The notes below the pieces were generated by a model, which saw nothing but the letters and a program-made list of their open reading frames with translations, was not told the DNA's origin and made no database searches. From assembly GCA_934438075.1 (NCBI GenBank), contig CAKSBF010000010.1, forward strand, positions 25,705 through 89,704: a DNA stretch of 64,000 nt, written 5' to 3'. The DNA is from an uncultured Clostridia bacterium. Its GTDB lineage: Bacteria; Bacillota; Clostridia; UBA1381; UBA9506. The position numbers and the translations under genes were made by a program. Below, one piece after another: positions 1-8,340 of the stretch; the stretch's first letter is position 1; each line of letters starts with the position of its first letter.

Positions 1-74
1 TAAAGAAAAAACATACAAACAGTGGTATGATATTTTAATGAGAAAAGTTATTACGGAAAGGGCAGGAATTGTTT

Positions 75-788
75 ATGAGAATTATTCGTTGCGAAAACTA
101 TGAAGAGATGTCAAAAAAGGCAGCAGAGTTTGTTGCTGCACAAATAACACTGAAACCGGACTGCGTCCTGGGCTTGCCAACCGGTTCCACACCGATTGGT
201 ATGTATGCTCGTCTTGCAGCTATGGGACTTGATTTTTCAGAGGTAACAACCTTTAATTTAGACGAATATTACCCTATTGCAAGAAACAACGAGCAGAGTT
301 ATTTTTATTTTATGACAGAAAACCTTTACAGTAAAGTAAACCTGGCTCCGGAAAACATTCATATCCCCAACGGCGAAGCAAAAGACCCCAAAAAGGAATG
401 TGAAGATTACGAGCGCGCAATTGCGGCTGCAGGAGGACTGGATCTGCAGGTACTCGGAATCGGTCAAAACGGTCACATTGGTTTTAACGAGCCAAGTGAT
501 ATGCTTAATTCATATACTCATATCACCGGTCTTACGCAGAATACAATAGAAGCAAATGCAAGATTTTTCAACAGCGCCGACGAAGTTCCCACCCGCGCCC
601 TTACCATGGGTGTTGCAACCATCATGCGCGCAAGACGGATTTTGCTCCTCGCAAGCGGCGCAAACAAGGCTCGCGTAGTGAAAGCATTGCAAGGAAGTAT
701 GATAGATCCGGAAATTCCGGCAACTATTTTAGCGGCACACAATGACGTTACCGTTATTGCTGATGCCGAAGCATTAGGAGAGAATTAA
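75..788 (+). CDS. nagB: glucosamine-6-phosphate deaminase
   Basis: Cytosolic enzyme converting glucosamine-6-phosphate to fructose-6-phosphate plus ammonia, the entry of amino sugars into glycolysis. The 237-residue length is normal for Gram-positive NagB. The phosphate loop GLPTGSTP (33-40), the catalytic FNLDEYY segment (60-66) and GIGQNGHIGFNEP (128-140, active-site His and Glu) are all intact. The ATG at 75 is chosen over an in-frame TTG six bases upstream because AGGA sits seven bases before it. It is followed after two bases by the mutarotase gene, so it is probably co-transcribed with the sugar genes downstream. An extended -10-like TGGTATGAT lies near base 26, but the start of the operon may be outside the window. 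Confidence 0.96.
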   Translation: MRIIRCENYEEMSKKAAEFVAAQITLKPDCVLGLPTGSTPIGMYARLAAMGLDFSEVTTFNLDEYYPIARNNEQSYFYFMTENLYSKVNLAPENIHIPNGEAKDPKKECEDYERAIAAAGGLDLQVLGIGQNGHIGFNEPSDMLNSYTHITGLTQNTIEANARFFNSADEVPTRALTMGVATIMRARRILLLASGANKARVVKALQGSMIDPEIPATILAAHNDVTVIADAEALGEN

Positions 789-790
789 TA

Positions 791-1684
791 ATGATACATA
801 CCATTTCAGACAAAAATCTTACTGCAAAAATTGACACCTTAGGCTCACAGCTGATATCTCTGACGGATAAAAACGGCACAGAATACATATGGCAGCGTGA
901 AACACCCTATTGGAGTGACTGTGCACCCATTCCTTTTCCGGTAGTAGGCCGCTGCAAAAATGGTGTCATTACCGTGGACGGGAAAGATTATCCCATGGCC
1001 GAGTGTCACGGTTTTGCCCCGATTTCGGAGTTTACAACCGTGTCGGCGACAGAAAATTCCGTAACGCTTCAGCTTTGCGACAGCGAATACACACGTGCAA
1101 AATATCCGTTTTCTTTTTGCTTTGAGGTAACTCATAAAATAGAAAACGATACACTGTCTGTAATTCTTCGTGTTGTAAATACCTCTGATAAAGATATGCC
1201 TTTCGGTGTGGGCGGACACCCCGGTTTTCGCCTGCCGTTAGCAGACGGAGAAACTTTCACGGATTATGAATTAGATTTTGGAAAGCCGGTCACCTTAGAT
1301 TCCACCTGCGTTGACGAACAATTTCAAATATCTGCTACTTTAGCGCGCCGCATCCTCACCGACAGCCAAACTTTGCCGTTAGAACGCGAGCTTTTCGTGC
1401 CGGATGCGCTGATTTTTGAAAATCCGCCTTTTCACACTGTGCTATTAAAACATAAAAAGAACGGAAAAGGGATTCGTTTTTCCTTTGAAAATTTTACAAC
1501 CTTCGCCTTATGGACAGAAACTTTACCGGTAAAAGCAGGTTTTTTATGTCTTGAGCCTTGGAATGGTATGGGTACACGCAGTGATGAAGGAACAGAATTA
1601 GTTAAGAAGAAAGGGACGGTCGTAATTGCACCGCAAAAAGAGTTTGTCTGCAGTTACAATATGTCTCCTCTTTCCATATTATAA
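791..1684 (+). CDS. aldose 1-epimerase family protein (LacX/mutarotase-like)
   Basis: Member of the galactose mutarotase superfamily, predicted to interconvert alpha and beta anomers of a hexose or hexose phosphate in the cytosol. The 297 residues show the LacX-type pattern: an N-terminal strand region with IPFPVVGRC near residue 50, HGFA near 74, and GGHPGFRLP near 140, where the catalytic His is expected. The start is two bases after nagB, with AGGAGAG as the ribosome site. Placement between nagB and a UDP-hexose epimerase suggests it supplies the correct anomer to the kinase/uridylyltransferase branch. The exact sugar cannot be read from sequence. Confidence 0.85.
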   Translation: MIHTISDKNLTAKIDTLGSQLISLTDKNGTEYIWQRETPYWSDCAPIPFPVVGRCKNGVITVDGKDYPMAECHGFAPISEFTTVSATENSVTLQLCDSEYTRAKYPFSFCFEVTHKIENDTLSVILRVVNTSDKDMPFGVGGHPGFRLPLADGETFTDYELDFGKPVTLDSTCVDEQFQISATLARRILTDSQTLPLERELFVPDALIFENPPFHTVLLKHKKNGKGIRFSFENFTTFALWTETLPVKAGFLCLEPWNGMGTRSDEGTELVKKKGTVVIAPQKEFVCSYNMSPLSIL

Positions 1685-1704
1685 TTAGCAAGGAGCTGAT
1701 TTTC

Positions 1705-3537
1705 TTGAAAATACTCATTACCGGCGGTGCCGGTTACATCGGCAGCCATGCATGCATAGCCTTTTTAAACGCAGGCTATGAAATCATTGTAGTTGATAAC
1801 CTTTGCAACAGTAAAAAGGAGTCTCTCAAACGTGTAGAGCAGATTACAGGAAAACATATTCAATTTTATCAGATTGATTTGCTTGACTGTGCTGCTTTAG
1901 AAACCGTTTTTGCTGAAAATGAAATTGACGGTGTGATTCACTTTGCCGGTCTTAAGGCCGTCGGCGAATCTGTTACCATCCCCTTAAATTACTACGAAAA
2001 CAACATCAGCGGCACCTTAAACCTGTGCAAATTAATGAAAAAATATAATGTGAAAAAGTTGGTATTCAGTTCCTCCGCAACGGTTTACGGCAGTCCAAAA
2101 TCCGTTCCTATTACTGAAGATTTTCCGCTTTCCGCAACAAACCCATACGGTCAAACCAAATTAATGCTGGAACAAATTCTTACCGACATACAGCATGCAG
2201 ATCCGTCCTTTAACATTTCCCTGCTGCGCTACTTTAACCCGATTGGTGCTCATGAAAGCGGTTTAATCGGCGAGGATCCGAACGGAATACCGAACAATCT
2301 GATTCCGTACATCACTCAGGTTGCTATCGGCAAACTTGACCACCTGAGCGTCTACGGCGATGACTATAACACTCCGGACGGTACGGGCATGCGCGATTAC
2401 ATTCACGTATGCGACCTTGTTGACGGTCACCTTTTGGCATATCAAAAGCTCAGCACCAATCCCGGTCTGATGATTCATAACCTTGGAACAGGCAGAGGCT
2501 ACAGTGTGCTCGAAATGGTAAAAGCTTTTGAAAAGGCATGCGGAAAAAAGATTAAATATGAAATTGTCGGCAGACGCAGCGGCGATATCGCCGAATGTTA
2601 CGCCGATACTGAAAAGGCAAAGAAAGAATTGGGCTTTGTCGCAAAGAAAACGCTTGATGACATGTGTGCTGATTCTTGGCGTTGGCAGCAGGCAAATCCA
2701 AACGGTTTTGAGGAAACCGGCGCTACCGATGCTACTTTAGTTGTCATGGCAGCAGGAATGGGCAGCCGTTTCGGCGGTCTCAAACAGCTTGAGCCAATCG
2801 GAAAAAATGGCGAAGTTATCATTGATTATTCTATATATGACGCAATCAAAGCAGGTTTTAATAAGGTTGTGTTTGTTATCAAAAAAGAAATTGAAGAAGA
2901 TTTCAAACGTATAGTCGGTGACAGAATCGCCAAGAAAATTCATGTGGAGTACGTTTTCCAGGAAACACCTCCGCACCGTAAAAAACCATACGGCACCGGC
3001 GATGCAATCTTGTGCTGCAAAAATGCCGTACACGAGCCATTCGCCGTTATCAATGCGGACGATTATTATGGGGCTGACGGTTTCCGAAAAATTTATGACT
3101 ATCTGGTCAACGGAACAGACTACGCCATGGTCGGCTTTATGCTGGAAAACACCTTGACAGAAAACGGCACCGTCTCTCGCGGCGTTTGTAAAGTTGAGAA
3201 CGGATTTTTGACCGATGTCACGGAGCATACTTCCATCGCCAAAGACAACGAATTTCCAAAAGGAACCATTGTTTCTATGAATATGTGGGGGCTTCGTCCT
3301 GACATTTTCGGATATTTGCAGAAGGATTTTGATGAATTTTTAAAGACTGCAAATATTGAAAAAGATGAATTTTTCATTCCAAGTGTAATTGATAAATTAA
3401 TTAAAAACGGTACTGTTAAAGTAAAGGTATTGACATCCCATGACAAGTGGTACGGAGTGACTTACAAGGAAGACAAAGAAAGTGTGGTTCGTGCTATTAA
3501 TAAAATGACAGAGGAAGGTATGTATGCAGGCTTGTGA
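1705..3537 (+). CDS. galE: UDP-glucose/UDP-GlcNAc 4-epimerase fused to sugar nucleotidyltransferase
   Basis: A 610-residue bifunctional protein. Residues 1-336 are a complete GalE-type short-chain dehydrogenase: NAD loop GGAGYIGSH (7-15), SSSATVYG (122-129), YGQTK with catalytic Tyr/Lys (148-152), and a GalE-like C terminus. After a short linker, residues 343-610 form a nucleotidyltransferase with the nucleotide loop MAAGMGSRFGG and a metal-binding NADDYYG. Known logic of the Leloir and Bifidobacterium lnp pathways is that the sugar-1-phosphate is uridylylated and the UDP-sugar then epimerised; here both steps would sit in one chain. The start is TTG at 1705, with AAGGAG ahead of it. It overlaps the following kinase gene by 14 bases. 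No frameshift or internal stop is seen. Sugar specificity (Glc/Gal or GlcNAc/GalNAc) is not determinable. Confidence 0.93.
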   Translation: MKILITGGAGYIGSHACIAFLNAGYEIIVVDNLCNSKKESLKRVEQITGKHIQFYQIDLLDCAALETVFAENEIDGVIHFAGLKAVGESVTIPLNYYENNISGTLNLCKLMKKYNVKKLVFSSSATVYGSPKSVPITEDFPLSATNPYGQTKLMLEQILTDIQHADPSFNISLLRYFNPIGAHESGLIGEDPNGIPNNLIPYITQVAIGKLDHLSVYGDDYNTPDGTGMRDYIHVCDLVDGHLLAYQKLSTNPGLMIHNLGTGRGYSVLEMVKAFEKACGKKIKYEIVGRRSGDIAECYADTEKAKKELGFVAKKTLDDMCADSWRWQQANPNGFEETGATDATLVVMAAGMGSRFGGLKQLEPIGKNGEVIIDYSIYDAIKAGFNKVVFVIKKEIEEDFKRIVGDRIAKKIHVEYVFQETPPHRKKPYGTGDAILCCKNAVHEPFAVINADDYYGADGFRKIYDYLVNGTDYAMVGFMLENTLTENGTVSRGVCKVENGFLTDVTEHTSIAKDNEFPKGTIVSMNMWGLRPDIFGYLQKDFDEFLKTANIEKDEFFIPSVIDKLIKNGTVKVKVLTSHDKWYGVTYKEDKESVVRAINKMTEEGMYAGL

Positions 3538-4606
3538 TTTAAAAGAGATTATCAGCCATTTTCAGGTAGAAACAGAGGTCGTTCCCTATGGTGAGGGACA
3601 CATCAACGACACTTATTTGGCGGACAGCTCGCCATATAAGTACATTTTACAAAAAATTAACCATAGCATATTTAAAGACCCTTATTCTTTAATGGATAAT
3701 ATTGAAGCTGTCACTGCTTATTTGCGCGAAGTCATTCAAAAAGAAGGGGGAAACCCAGACCGCGAAACTCTCACGGTCATTAAAACCCGTGACGGGAAAA
3801 ATTTATATCGTTCCGAAAACGGGGATTTTTACCGTATGTATATTTTTGTTGACAATACAAATGTGTATCAGATGGTGGAAAACAAAGAGCAGTTTTATTA
3901 CGCAGCAAAAGCTTTCGGTAAATTTCAGAAGCAGTTGTCCGGATTCGATGCCGGTCGTCTGACAGAAACCATACCGGAATTTCACAACACTCGTTCCCGT
4001 TTTGAACAGCTGAAAGCCGCAATCAAAGAAAACAAAGCCGGCAGATTAGATAAGGTTCGCAGTGAAATAGAGTTTGCTCTTGCTCGCGAAAACGATATTT
4101 CCGTAATCGTTAACGCATTAGATAACAAGGAAATACCGCTCCGTGTTACGCATAATGATACTAAACTGAACAATGTTCTGTTTGACAAAGACAGCGGTGA
4201 AGCAATTTGCGTAATTGATCTGGATACAGTCATGCCGGGTTCACTTCTATATGATTATGGTGATAGCATACGTTTTGGAGCCAGCAGCGGCGCGGAGGAT
4301 GAAACAGATTTATCTAAAATCTATTGTGATTTAGACCTGTTCGATGCCTTTAGCAAGGGCTTTTTAGAAGAGCTGTCTGACAGTATTACCCCAAAAGAAG
4401 TGGAACTTCTTCCTTTCTCGGCAAAATTGATGACCTACGAATGCGGCATTCGTTTCCTGGCTGACTATTTAAACGGTGATACTTACTTTAAAATTCACCG
4501 CCCCGATCACAATCTTGATCGTTGCCGCACACAGTTTAAGCTAGTTGCAGACATGGAACAGAAAATGGATCAAATGAAAGCCATTGTATCAAAATACACG
4601 AAATAA
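3524..4606 (+). CDS. nahK: N-acetylhexosamine 1-kinase-like phosphotransferase
   Basis: Phosphotransferase of the APH/choline-kinase fold, 360 residues, essentially the length of Bifidobacterium NahK (about 359). It has the N-terminal GEGHINDTY, the catalytic loop THNDTKLNN (Asp as base) and a metal-binding IDLDTVMPGSLLYDYGD segment. NahK phosphorylates GlcNAc/GalNAc at C1. Coupling to the upstream epimerase-nucleotidyltransferase gives kinase, uridylyltransferase and epimerase in a row, as in the lacto-N-biose/galacto-N-biose pathway. The ATG at 3524 lies inside the end of the upstream gene, with GAGGAAGG five bases before it, implying translational coupling. A plain hexosamine kinase or another small-sugar kinase remains possible. 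It is not an antibiotic-resistance aminoglycoside kinase by context. Confidence 0.82.
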   Translation: MQACDLKEIISHFQVETEVVPYGEGHINDTYLADSSPYKYILQKINHSIFKDPYSLMDNIEAVTAYLREVIQKEGGNPDRETLTVIKTRDGKNLYRSENGDFYRMYIFVDNTNVYQMVENKEQFYYAAKAFGKFQKQLSGFDAGRLTETIPEFHNTRSRFEQLKAAIKENKAGRLDKVRSEIEFALARENDISVIVNALDNKEIPLRVTHNDTKLNNVLFDKDSGEAICVIDLDTVMPGSLLYDYGDSIRFGASSGAEDETDLSKIYCDLDLFDAFSKGFLEELSDSITPKEVELLPFSAKLMTYECGIRFLADYLNGDTYFKIHRPDHNLDRCRTQFKLVADMEQKMDQMKAIVSKYTK

Positions 4607-4672
4607 TAACATCTTTTTATCATAAAGAACCGCATGGCAGCGAAACAAGCAAGCTGTCAAACAGGGTTACAA

Positions 4673-4712
4673 AAATACGCATGCCGATTCAAGTTGGCAT
4701 GCGTATTTCTTT
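4673..4712. terminator. bidirectional intrinsic terminator between nahK and SLH gene
   Basis: A perfect 13-bp stem (AAATACGCATGCC / GGCATGCGTATTT, arms 4673-4685 and 4696-4708) encloses a 10-base loop. On the minus strand it is followed by TTTTT, so it is a better terminator for the leftward SLH gene. On the plus strand the tail is the weaker CTTTG. Confidence 0.8.
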
Positions 4713-4717
4713 GTATA

Positions 4718-4754
4718 AATAAATATCACCCGCCATGCGGGTAGATATTTATTA
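4718..4754. repeat. long inverted repeat downstream of the SLH gene
   Basis: Arms of about 16 bases (left ending ATCACCCGC, right GCGGGTAGAT) pair with one bulged base around a CAT loop. It lies next to the terminator stem at 4673-4712, giving two tandem hairpins between convergent genes. It has no T-run of its own and may protect the 3' end or back up termination. Confidence 0.6.
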
Positions 4755-4805
4755 TAGTTATCTTTGCCGTTTTTCCTAACACAAACATCATTTTGGGAAC
4801 CTATT

Positions 4806-6059
4806 TTATTTTTTAATGAAATGATATACCTTCATTAATGAATACAGCGATTCCCGCAATGTATAATTTGCCTTAGGACTAAACAATTCACCATCACTAT
4901 TTGTTATAACATTTAAAGTTTTCATGCTGTATACCGGCGCAATTGCCCATTCTGATATCGCATCGTTATCCGAATATGACATATCTACTCTAACCGCCGG
5001 TATCTCTATTTTCGCATATTGCGCAATGCGATAAAGAGCAACAGCCGCTTCTTCACGGGTTATTTTATCTTCAGGCACAAACAAATATTCGCCTCTGCCA
5101 CTGATAATGCCCATAAATGCCAAAGTATTTATTTTAAAATTATTGATATCATCAAACGGATTACGTGAAAGCTTTGCCACAGGAAGATCTTGCACCGAAC
5201 TAAGCATGTTGTATGCAAATTCACAAAATCGCAGGCGGCTAATATCTTCATCCCAGTCATAGTCTTTATTTTCAAGAATACCAACCGCTGTAGCTTCCTT
5301 TATCGCTTGTTCAACCTGTTCATCATATGTATTTTCATCTTTCTCTGCCCATTGAAGTTCTATATTGCTAACGTAATAAGAAGTAGTCCCCTCAAAGCCG
5401 GAATCTGTTCCTATTATAAGATAAGCATTTCCGGTCCGGTCGGCAGTCATTTCAATAGTCGCACGATAGCCATTAAACTCATATTGTCCCGGATATAAGG
5501 TTTCATGTTTTTCTATGGTTCCGGCAATCTTCATATCCTTACCATCTGTTCCCTGATTCCCCTTATCTATATTCAAGCGATGACCATACTCTGCCTCGAC
5601 TGCTGCAGGCTCTTGCGATGTGATGCCGCACTTCACATATACAGACGACCCGGGAGAACCTCCGATTCCTATCATGCCTCCATCAGCATTTGTAGCAAGC
5701 TCAAATGATAGATTAACGGTAAAAGTTTTACCCGGAGCAAATCCGCTCAGTTTTTTATAATATCCCATGAATAAATCATCACTATGATTGTTGCCGGAAA
5801 TAAATAATCCCTTTCCCGCGCTATCAATAGGGATATCTCTCCATCCAAAATCAAGCTCGTAAAAATCATCCATATTATCTCCTATGGGATAATCCGCAAA
5901 AATTGGAGTAAACCCGCAATCATCTTTTATAAAGTCAAATTTTATACTGCCGGGTTCAGAAATAGTATTCTCCTTGTCATTTGTCTGCACATCGGCAAAT
6001 ACAGTTGTGCCGAACAGCATCGCTGCAGTTAAGAATGCTGTTGTTATTCTTTTTAACAT
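4806..6059 (-). CDS. secreted protein with C-terminal S-layer homology domains
   Basis: A 417-residue exported protein. The signal peptide (KRITTAFLTAAMLFGTTVFA, about 22 residues) is followed by a roughly 220-residue beta-rich region that I do not recognise. The region is rich in Gly/Asp and aromatic residues and resembles a carbohydrate-binding beta-sandwich. The last ~150 residues hold two SLH-like motifs (one near ITREEAAVALYRIAQYA), which usually anchor proteins to secondary cell-wall polymer. The start at 6059 is preferred over one 35 codons upstream because AAAGGAAAA precedes it and the signal peptide then begins the protein. It stands alone, convergent with the sugar operon, and ends at two tandem hairpins. 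The function of the N-terminal part is unknown. Confidence 0.85.
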   Translation of the reverse strand: MLKRITTAFLTAAMLFGTTVFADVQTNDKENTISEPGSIKFDFIKDDCGFTPIFADYPIGDNMDDFYELDFGWRDIPIDSAGKGLFISGNNHSDDLFMGYYKKLSGFAPGKTFTVNLSFELATNADGGMIGIGGSPGSSVYVKCGITSQEPAAVEAEYGHRLNIDKGNQGTDGKDMKIAGTIEKHETLYPGQYEFNGYRATIEMTADRTGNAYLIIGTDSGFEGTTSYYVSNIELQWAEKDENTYDEQVEQAIKEATAVGILENKDYDWDEDISRLRFCEFAYNMLSSVQDLPVAKLSRNPFDDINNFKINTLAFMGIISGRGEYLFVPEDKITREEAAVALYRIAQYAKIEIPAVRVDMSYSDNDAISEWAIAPVYSMKTLNVITNSDGELFSPKANYTLRESLYSLMKVYHFIKK

Positions 6060-6265
6060 ACCAATTTTCCTTTCTGAAATATCTTTTGCCAGCCGACCTA
6101 TTACGCCAACATAACGAGCACAATAGAAAGTTTCATCTATTAATAATACGACGCAAATTACCAAAAAGTTGCAATTATTTAAATAATTTTCAATTTTAAT
6201 CCAAAACTATGCATTGATAACATCTTTTGCAACAAAATTTAGCTTTTAAAAATTCTCCGCAATAA

Positions 6266-6295
6266 CAAAAAACGACATAGCCAAAACCATGTCGT
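6266..6295 (-). terminator. intrinsic terminator of the methyltransferase gene
   Basis: On the minus strand a 7-bp stem ACGACAT / ATGTCGT with a 10-base loop is followed directly by TTTTTT. This is a classical rho-independent terminator about 60 bases after the stop codon. Confidence 0.85.
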
Positions 6296-6354
6296 CCTAA
6301 TTAAAAAAATATTGCCTTTTAAATATACCCATACCATCTTTTTATGCAACAAAA

Positions 6355-7140
6355 TTACTTTTTCGTTAATTCCGCCATTGCGGCAAAATGCGTAATATTG
6401 AAATGTTCCGGCGCTGTTTCCGAAAGCATCTGCATGTGCTCCCGCTCCCACATAGCAATCTGCTTTTCTTCTAATGAGGCGCCGATTCCTCTGCAGGCTT
6501 TCATTCTTCCGTTCCAGCTCTGTCGCGTAAACGGAACGGAAAGCCGATACTCCTCATGACCTGTTAATTTAAAATAATCATAATAACATTCCGGTATCCG
6601 GATTGGGTGCATGGTCTCGCCTGCACCGCTCCATTCAGGACTATATTTCAGTACAATTTTTTCACTTGCCCCTGCAATTTCATCCTCAAACGGCAGCCAC
6701 TCCATACACAATATTAAAAAGCGGCCGCCCGGTCTCAGCATCTTGGAAAGTTTACGGGTTACCTGCTCATGCTGAAAATACCAAAAGCATTGACATGCTG
6801 TAATTACATCAAAGGATTCATCCGGGAAATCTATGTTTTCTGCGGATGAAACCAAATAACGAATATCCATGCCATCTGACAGTGCTTTTGCCTGTATAAT
6901 TTGATTTTCTGATATATCCGCCGCAGTCCAACGCGCACCAAAATGATACATATTCCTCGGAAGCACCCCTGTTCCTGTACCAACGTCTAACACATCCTGC
7001 CCTTCTATACACAACCCACGCTCAGCAATCTTATCATAAAATTCCTGCGGATAAATATCACGAAACTTCGCGTAATCAGCCGAAGTTCTTCCCCAATCAA
7101 ATGCCTTTCCGCCATCTATTCTCTTATCTTTAATATTCAC
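6355..7140 (-). CDS. class I SAM-dependent methyltransferase
   Basis: Cytosolic methyltransferase of the Methyltransf_11 type, 261 residues. SAM-binding motif I is VLDVGTGTGVLP (about 49-60), followed by an acidic end of strand 2 (AADIS) and the post-II motif FDVITACQCFWYF. The substrate is unknown; the C-terminal half has no recognisable specificity domain. The start is GTG at 7140, with AGGGGTG upstream. It is flanked on both sides by intrinsic terminators, so it looks monocistronic. It could methylate a small molecule such as a quinone or polyamine; no neighbour helps to decide. Confidence 0.85.
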   Translation of the reverse strand: MNIKDKRIDGGKAFDWGRTSADYAKFRDIYPQEFYDKIAERGLCIEGQDVLDVGTGTGVLPRNMYHFGARWTAADISENQIIQAKALSDGMDIRYLVSSAENIDFPDESFDVITACQCFWYFQHEQVTRKLSKMLRPGGRFLILCMEWLPFEDEIAGASEKIVLKYSPEWSGAGETMHPIRIPECYYDYFKLTGHEEYRLSVPFTRQSWNGRMKACRGIGASLEEKQIAMWEREHMQMLSETAPEHFNITHFAAMAELTKK

Positions 7141-7170
7141 TTAATTCACCCCTGAAATTCTTATTCCCAA

Positions 7171-7207
7171 ACAATAAAAGAGTGCCGTTAAAAACACGCG
7201 CACTCTT
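7171..7207 (-). terminator. intrinsic terminator of the phoH-ybeY operon
   Basis: Minus-strand stem AAGAGTGC / GCACTCTT is followed by TTTTATTGTTT. It lies just after the membrane protein gene and before the methyltransferase start, separating the two transcripts. Confidence 0.8.
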
Positions 7208-7216
7208 GGAAACTCT

Positions 7217-7819
7217 CTATTCATTAAATTTATCTTTTGCCTTTTGCTGAGCTTTAAAAATAACCTCAGACAGATAGAATTTTCTCAGTCCGGCATAATA
7301 TCCCGCAAAACCGGCAGCAACCGTAACCGCCGGAGCAATTAAAAAAACAGCAGTCTGCGTTGAATCTAACGGCTGAAAACCATTAACAAAAGCAAACAGG
7401 ACACGCATAACCGGCACAATCGTGCTGAACAACACCACATTTTCTGCTCTTCGCGGCTGGTTTTCTTCTATAACATAACGCACACTCGTTACCAAATCGC
7501 GAATCGGTATGATATTATATTGAATTAATGCAAACAACGCAATCAATACCAACAATGTTACAGTAAGCGGAAGAACCAGCCGGAATGCACGAACGTACCG
7601 CAAATCCTCTTTATGGTATTTCAAATCCGATTTTGCTTTGTTCCAGCAGCGAGAATAAATCATACCAAAATAAATCAAGGTAAATACTACTGAGTACAGC
7701 GGAAAGCCCCATGAATACTGCAGCAGCCAGGAAAAAATCATCAACCCGAACAAACTGAGCACCAACACGATTAAATAATCCGCAAACAACATCAGTTTAC
7801 ACTTTTTATCACTTATCAT
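7217..7819 (-). CDS. hypothetical integral membrane protein
   Basis: A 200-residue protein with about four hydrophobic segments (around 13-32, 38-52, 82-103 and 160-178), a basic loop after the second, and a charged C-terminal tail ending KAKDKFNE. I do not recognise the family. It is the third gene after phoH and ybeY, 27 bases after ybeY, with GGAGAG as ribosome site, and is followed by a terminator. Diacylglycerol or undecaprenol kinase often sits in this place in Firmicutes, but the DgkA signature residues are not present, so that name is not given. Confidence 0.75.
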   Translation of the reverse strand: MISDKKCKLMLFADYLIVLVLSLFGLMIFSWLLQYSWGFPLYSVVFTLIYFGMIYSRCWNKAKSDLKYHKEDLRYVRAFRLVLPLTVTLLVLIALFALIQYNIIPIRDLVTSVRYVIEENQPRRAENVVLFSTIVPVMRVLFAFVNGFQPLDSTQTAVFLIAPAVTVAAGFAGYYAGLRKFYLSEVIFKAQQKAKDKFNE

Positions 7820-7846
7820 CTCTTCACTCTCCTCAATAAATCCACC

Positions 7847-8335
7847 CTATCGGGTCAGCCCTACGGAGCATAATATTCTCTCCTGTTTATCAAACATCTC
7901 TTTCTCTTCCTCTTCACTTGTCTCATGGTCATAACCCAACAGATGCAACACCGAGTGAACCGCCAAAAATCCTATTTCTCTCTGAAAACTGTGCCCATAT
8001 TCTTCTGCCTGCTCCATTGCGCGTTCCGCGGAAATCACAATATCTCCGAGCAAAACTCTGCCTTCGACAAAATCTTCGTCATAAATTACTGTTTCGCCAT
8101 TCTCCTGTTCCAACATCGGAAAGGACAAAACATCCGTTGCACGGTCAATATTTCTCTGTTCCCGATTAATTCTGCATATTTCCTCATTATCTACCAGCAT
8201 AAGATTGACTTCCGCATCAAACGAAAACTCTTCTTCAACGAGGGCCGCATATATGCACTTTTCTATTGTCTCAATCTCTGTTTTGCCGATAGGAACAAGC
8301 TCTTGACAATTTTCCCACACCAAATTTAAATTCAT
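7847..8335 (-). CDS. ybeY: endoribonuclease YbeY (rRNA maturation factor)
   Basis: Zinc-dependent single-strand endoribonuclease used in 16S rRNA 3'-end processing and late ribosome quality control. The 162 residues include the diagnostic HSVLHLLGYDH motif (H-x3-H-x5-H zinc ligands) near residue 131 and the upstream DVLSFPM segment. It starts five bases after phoH, and its ribosome site (AGGTAAGG) overlaps the phoH stop, so the two are coupled. This phoH-ybeY order is conserved in Firmicutes. Confidence 0.97.
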   Translation of the reverse strand: MNLNLVWENCQELVPIGKTEIETIEKCIYAALVEEEFSFDAEVNLMLVDNEEICRINREQRNIDRATDVLSFPMLEQENGETVIYDEDFVEGRVLLGDIVISAERAMEQAEEYGHSFQREIGFLAVHSVLHLLGYDHETSEEEEKEMFDKQERILCSVGLTR

Positions 8336-8340
8336 TTTCC

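Noticed and set aside
3524..4606. Aminoglycoside phosphotransferase (resistance gene)
   Set aside because: It shares only the fold. The NahK-like motifs, length and overlap with the epimerase gene point to a sugar kinase.
7217..7819. Diacylglycerol/undecaprenol kinase (dgkA) after ybeY
   Set aside because: Position fits, but the protein is longer and lacks the conserved DgkA glutamate/asparagine motifs.
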